Below are positions 7,625-9,481 of a DNA stretch of 9,481 nucleotides, one piece after another (position 1 is the first letter of the stretch; each line of letters opens with the position of its first letter). The notes beneath the pieces are model-generated. The model was not told where the DNA came from. It worked only from the letters and a program-made list of their open reading frames with translations, and did no database searches. This DNA is from Spirochaetaceae bacterium (GTDB taxonomy: Bacteria > Spirochaetota > Spirochaetia > SZUA-6 > Bin103). The DNA is taken from assembly GCA_026710565.1 (NCBI GenBank), contig JAPOQV010000304.1, positions 1 to 9,481 of the forward strand. Reading direction: 5' to 3'. A program made the position numbers and the translations under genes.

Positions 7625-8572
7625 TCAGATCAGGAAGTCGGTGCCGCCCAGCGCGCCCGACGGCTGGTCCATGCTCAGGTAGCGCTCCCAGCCGTCCGGC
7701 ATGACGGTGACCACGCGCTTGCCGGCGCCGAGCTCGCGGGCGACGGCCAGCGCACCCCAGGCGGCCGCGCCGGCCGAGATGCCGACCAGCAGCCCTTCCC
7801 TGCGGGCCAGATCCCTGGCGGTCCGGAACGCGTCGTCGTCGCTGCAGCAGAGCACGCGGTCGATCACCGACCGGTTGACGATCTCCGGCACGACCCCGGC
7901 GCCGATCCCCTGAATCGCATGCGGTTCCGGCCTGCGCCCGCCGCTCAGCGCGGGCGAGCGCTCCGGCTCGACGGCGACCACCTGCACGTCCGGGAGCCGC
8001 TGCTTGAGCACCTCGCCGACCCCGGTGAGGGTGCCGCCCGTACCCACGCCCACCACGAAGGCGTCCAGGCTGCCGTCGCAGTCGGCCAGGATCTCCCCGA
8101 CCGTGGTGCGGCGGTGCGCCTCCGGGTTTGCCGGGTTCCGAAACTGCTCGGGCATGAAGCAGTTGGGGTTTTCGGCGACGATCGCGGCGGCGCGGTCGAT
8201 GGCTCCTCTCATCAGGTCGCGCGCCGGGGTCAGCACGACTTCCGCGCCCAGGTGGCGCAGCAGGGCGCGCCGCTCCTCGGACGCGTCGTCCGGCATCACC
8301 AGGATGATCCGGTAGCCGCGCGCCGCGGCCACCAGCGCCAGGCCGATGCCGGTGTTGCCGCTGGTCGGCTCCACGATGGTCGACTCCGGGTCGAGCATGC
8401 CGCGCTCCTCGGCCGCCCTCACCATCGCCAGCGCGATCCGGTCCTTGACGCTGCCTGCCGGGTTGCGGACCTCGAGCTTGGCCACCACCTCGGCGGATCC
8501 GGCCGGCGGCAGCCGGCTCAGGCGCACCATCGGGGTGCCCCCGATCAGATCGAGCACCGAGTCATGGATCAC
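7625..8572 (-). CDS. cysK: Cysteine synthase (O-acetylserine sulfhydrylase)
   Basis: PLP fold-type II enzyme of 315 residues that makes L-cysteine from O-acetyl-L-serine and sulfide in the cytoplasm. NPAGSVKDR carries the PLP lysine, Lys43. PTSGNTG (70-75) is the substrate-binding loop. GVGTGGTLTG (about 175-184) binds the PLP phosphate. Ser266 in GISAGAA is placed to contact the pyridine nitrogen. QFRNPANPEAH (143-153) is typical of the cysteine synthase branch. No CBS domain or other C-terminal regulatory extension follows, which argues against cystathionine beta-synthase. The frame runs on upstream into cysE, but homology begins at MIHDSVLDLIGGTP, encoded from GTG 8572. That start is 11 bases after the cysE TAA, with a purine-rich GGCGGGAAG before it. 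CysM (using thiosulfate or phosphoserine) cannot be excluded on motifs alone. Confidence 0.94.
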   Translation of the reverse strand: MIHDSVLDLIGGTPMVRLSRLPPAGSAEVVAKLEVRNPAGSVKDRIALAMVRAAEERGMLDPESTIVEPTSGNTGIGLALVAAARGYRIILVMPDDASEERRALLRHLGAEVVLTPARDLMRGAIDRAAAIVAENPNCFMPEQFRNPANPEAHRRTTVGEILADCDGSLDAFVVGVGTGGTLTGVGEVLKQRLPDVQVVAVEPERSPALSGGRRPEPHAIQGIGAGVVPEIVNRSVIDRVLCCSDDDAFRTARDLARREGLLVGISAGAAAWGALAVARELGAGKRVVTVMPDGWERYLSMDQPSGALGGTDFLI

Positions 8573-8583
8573 CGCTTCCCGCC

Positions 8584-9294
8584 TTACCCGGAGTGCTCGG
8601 TGCCCTCGCGGTAGCGGGCGATCTGGGCGTTGAGCTGCTCGATCTCGCCCTGCAGGCGCTCCAGCGACAGTTGCAGCGGATCGGGCAGCGCGGTGTGCTC
8701 CAGGTTGGCGCCCTCTTCCACGCGGACACCGCGGCGGCGGGCGATGCGGCCGGGCACGCCGACCACGGTGGCATCGGGCGGGACGTCGCGTACCACCACC
8801 GCGTTCGCGCCGACGGTGACGTTGGCGCCGATGGTGGTGTTGCCCAGGATCTTGGCTCCGGCGCCGACGACGACGTTGTCGCCCAGGGTGGGGTGGCGCT
8901 TGCCCTGCCGGCTGCCGGTGCCGCCCAGGGTCACCCCCTGGAACAGCGTCACGTCGCGGCCGATCACGGAGGTCTCGCCGATGACCACCCCCATCCCGTG
9001 GTCGATGAACAGGCCGGGCCCGATGTCCGCCCCCGGATGGATCTCGATGCCCGTGACAAGGCGCGCGACGGCAGCCAGCACGCGCGGCACGATCGGCAGG
9101 TGCAGCCGCCACAGCAGGTGCGCGATGCGATGCACGACCAGCGCGTGGAAGCCGGCGTAGGTGAGGATGATCGACAGGTTGCCGGTCGCCGCCGGATCGC
9201 GCTCGCGAGCGGCGCGGATCTCGCCGGCGAACACCAGCCGCACGCCGACCAGGCAAAGGACCAGCGCCGCGGCGACGACGGCGGCGGTCAGCAC
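8584..9294 (-). CDS. cysE: Serine O-acetyltransferase
   Basis: Acetyltransferase of 236 residues that makes O-acetyl-L-serine from serine and acetyl-CoA, the step before CysK. LTYAGFHALVVHRIAHLLW (44-62) lies in the N-terminal helical domain. From about 83 to 195 runs the left-handed beta-helix of hexapeptide repeats. It includes IDHGMGVVIGET with His99, RHP with His134 (both matching catalytic histidines of the family), and GAGAKILGN. The C-terminus (about 206-236) is a polar helix ending in Gly, without the terminal Ile that inserts into CysK in the E. coli complex. GTG 9294 lies 4 bases after the upstream stop and gives an unusual hydrophobic N-terminus (residues 3-22). In-frame GTGs at 9243 and 9234 would remove it; the last gives a 216-residue protein starting just before GEIRAARERDPAA, where the usual family homology begins. 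The start is therefore uncertain, the function is not. Confidence 0.93.
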   Translation of the reverse strand: MLTAAVVAAALVLCLVGVRLVFAGEIRAARERDPAATGNLSIILTYAGFHALVVHRIAHLLWRLHLPIVPRVLAAVARLVTGIEIHPGADIGPGLFIDHGMGVVIGETSVIGRDVTLFQGVTLGGTGSRQGKRHPTLGDNVVVGAGAKILGNTTIGANVTVGANAVVVRDVPPDATVVGVPGRIARRRGVRVEEGANLEHTALPDPLQLSLERLQGEIEQLNAQIARYREGTEHSG

Positions 9295-9298
9295 CGCA

Positions 9299-9481
9299 TC
9301 AGCACTCGGAGTGGCCGCAGTTGCTGCAGGTCTGGCAGCCCTCCGCGTGCAGGAGGGTCGCCTCTCCGCACTCCGGGCAGAGGTCCGCCGGCGGCCGCTC
9401 CGCCCCGGGGCGGTCGTCAGAGGCGTCGCCGGGCGGGGCCTCGGCCCCCGGGCGCTCGCGGTGGGGCCACCACCGCGTCCC
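9299..9481 (-). CDS. nrdJ: C-terminal end of probable B12-dependent ribonucleotide reductase (partial)
   Basis: The last 60 codons of a gene entering from the right edge; no start is in the window. After a Pro/Gly/Asp-rich linker it ends [16 protein letters not shown], then CSNCGHSEC and the stop. The six cysteines (numbered from the window edge: 35, 38, 49, 52, 55, 60) form CxxC plus a CxxCxxCGxSxC-like group. This matches the zinc-ribbon/redox tail that ends class II (adenosylcobalamin-dependent) ribonucleotide reductases, where the C-terminal cysteines re-reduce the active site. The catalytic domain is outside the window, so another zinc-ribbon protein remains possible. Its TGA lies 4 bases before the cysE GTG, implying a shared transcript. 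Confidence 0.72.
   Translation of the reverse strand, partial: GTRWWPHRERPGAEAPPGDASDDRPGAERPPADLCPECGEATLLHAEGCQTCSNCGHSEC

Noticed and set aside
5203..7704. 833-codon open frame on the + strand
   Set aside because: It lies antisense to the aminotransferase, the YeiH-type exporter and part of cysK, all with intact family motifs. Its translation is rich in Arg, Gln, His and Gly with no recognisable domain, as expected of an antisense frame in GC-rich DNA.
8573..9256. N-terminal extension of the cysK frame
   Set aside because: This stretch is an Arg-rich out-of-frame reading of cysE; cysteine synthase homology starts at GTG 8572.

Overview
This is a GC-rich bacterial window with one rightward gene at the left edge and seven leftward genes filling the rest. 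The phylum cannot be fixed from sequence alone. The GC content (hand-counted lines give up to about 78% in the right half), an archaeal/actinobacterial-style ATP-dependent DNA ligase and a probable cobalamin-dependent ribonucleotide reductase tail point to a free-living high-GC bacterium. No tRNA, rRNA, CRISPR array or insertion sequence was seen.

Left edge (1-1368, + strand): most of an ATP-dependent DNA ligase, open at the window's 5' end. It converges with the leftward block, with only 17 bases between the two stop codons.

Middle (1386-5172, - strand): an accessory-looking cassette with lower GC than its flanks. In transcription order it holds (i) a polytopic membrane protein of the HTTM / vitamin K-dependent gamma-carboxylase-like family; (ii) a 599-residue lipoprotein with a signal peptide and lipobox, an unassigned N-terminal region, one Ig/cadherin-like He_PIG-type domain and a tail of six 21-residue aspartate-rich repeats; and (iii) a small DCC-family (YuxK/DUF393) thiol-disulfide oxidoreductase-like protein whose likely start lies inside the end of the lipoprotein gene. 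A carboxylase-like enzyme, a redox partner and an acidic, probably metal-binding surface protein together make this the most interesting part of the window.

Right half (5194-9481, - strand): the 3' end of a probable nrdJ, then cysE (serine O-acetyltransferase), cysK (cysteine synthase), a YeiH/UPF0324 putative sulfate exporter and a DegT/DnrJ/EryC1/StrS PLP aminotransferase. CysE and CysK form the two-step serine-to-cysteine pathway, and the transporter beside them fits sulfur handling. Gaps along the leftward block are 4, 11, 19, 30, 21 and 75 bases, then a 14-base overlap, so all seven genes could be cotranscribed. No promoter or terminator could be identified inside the block.
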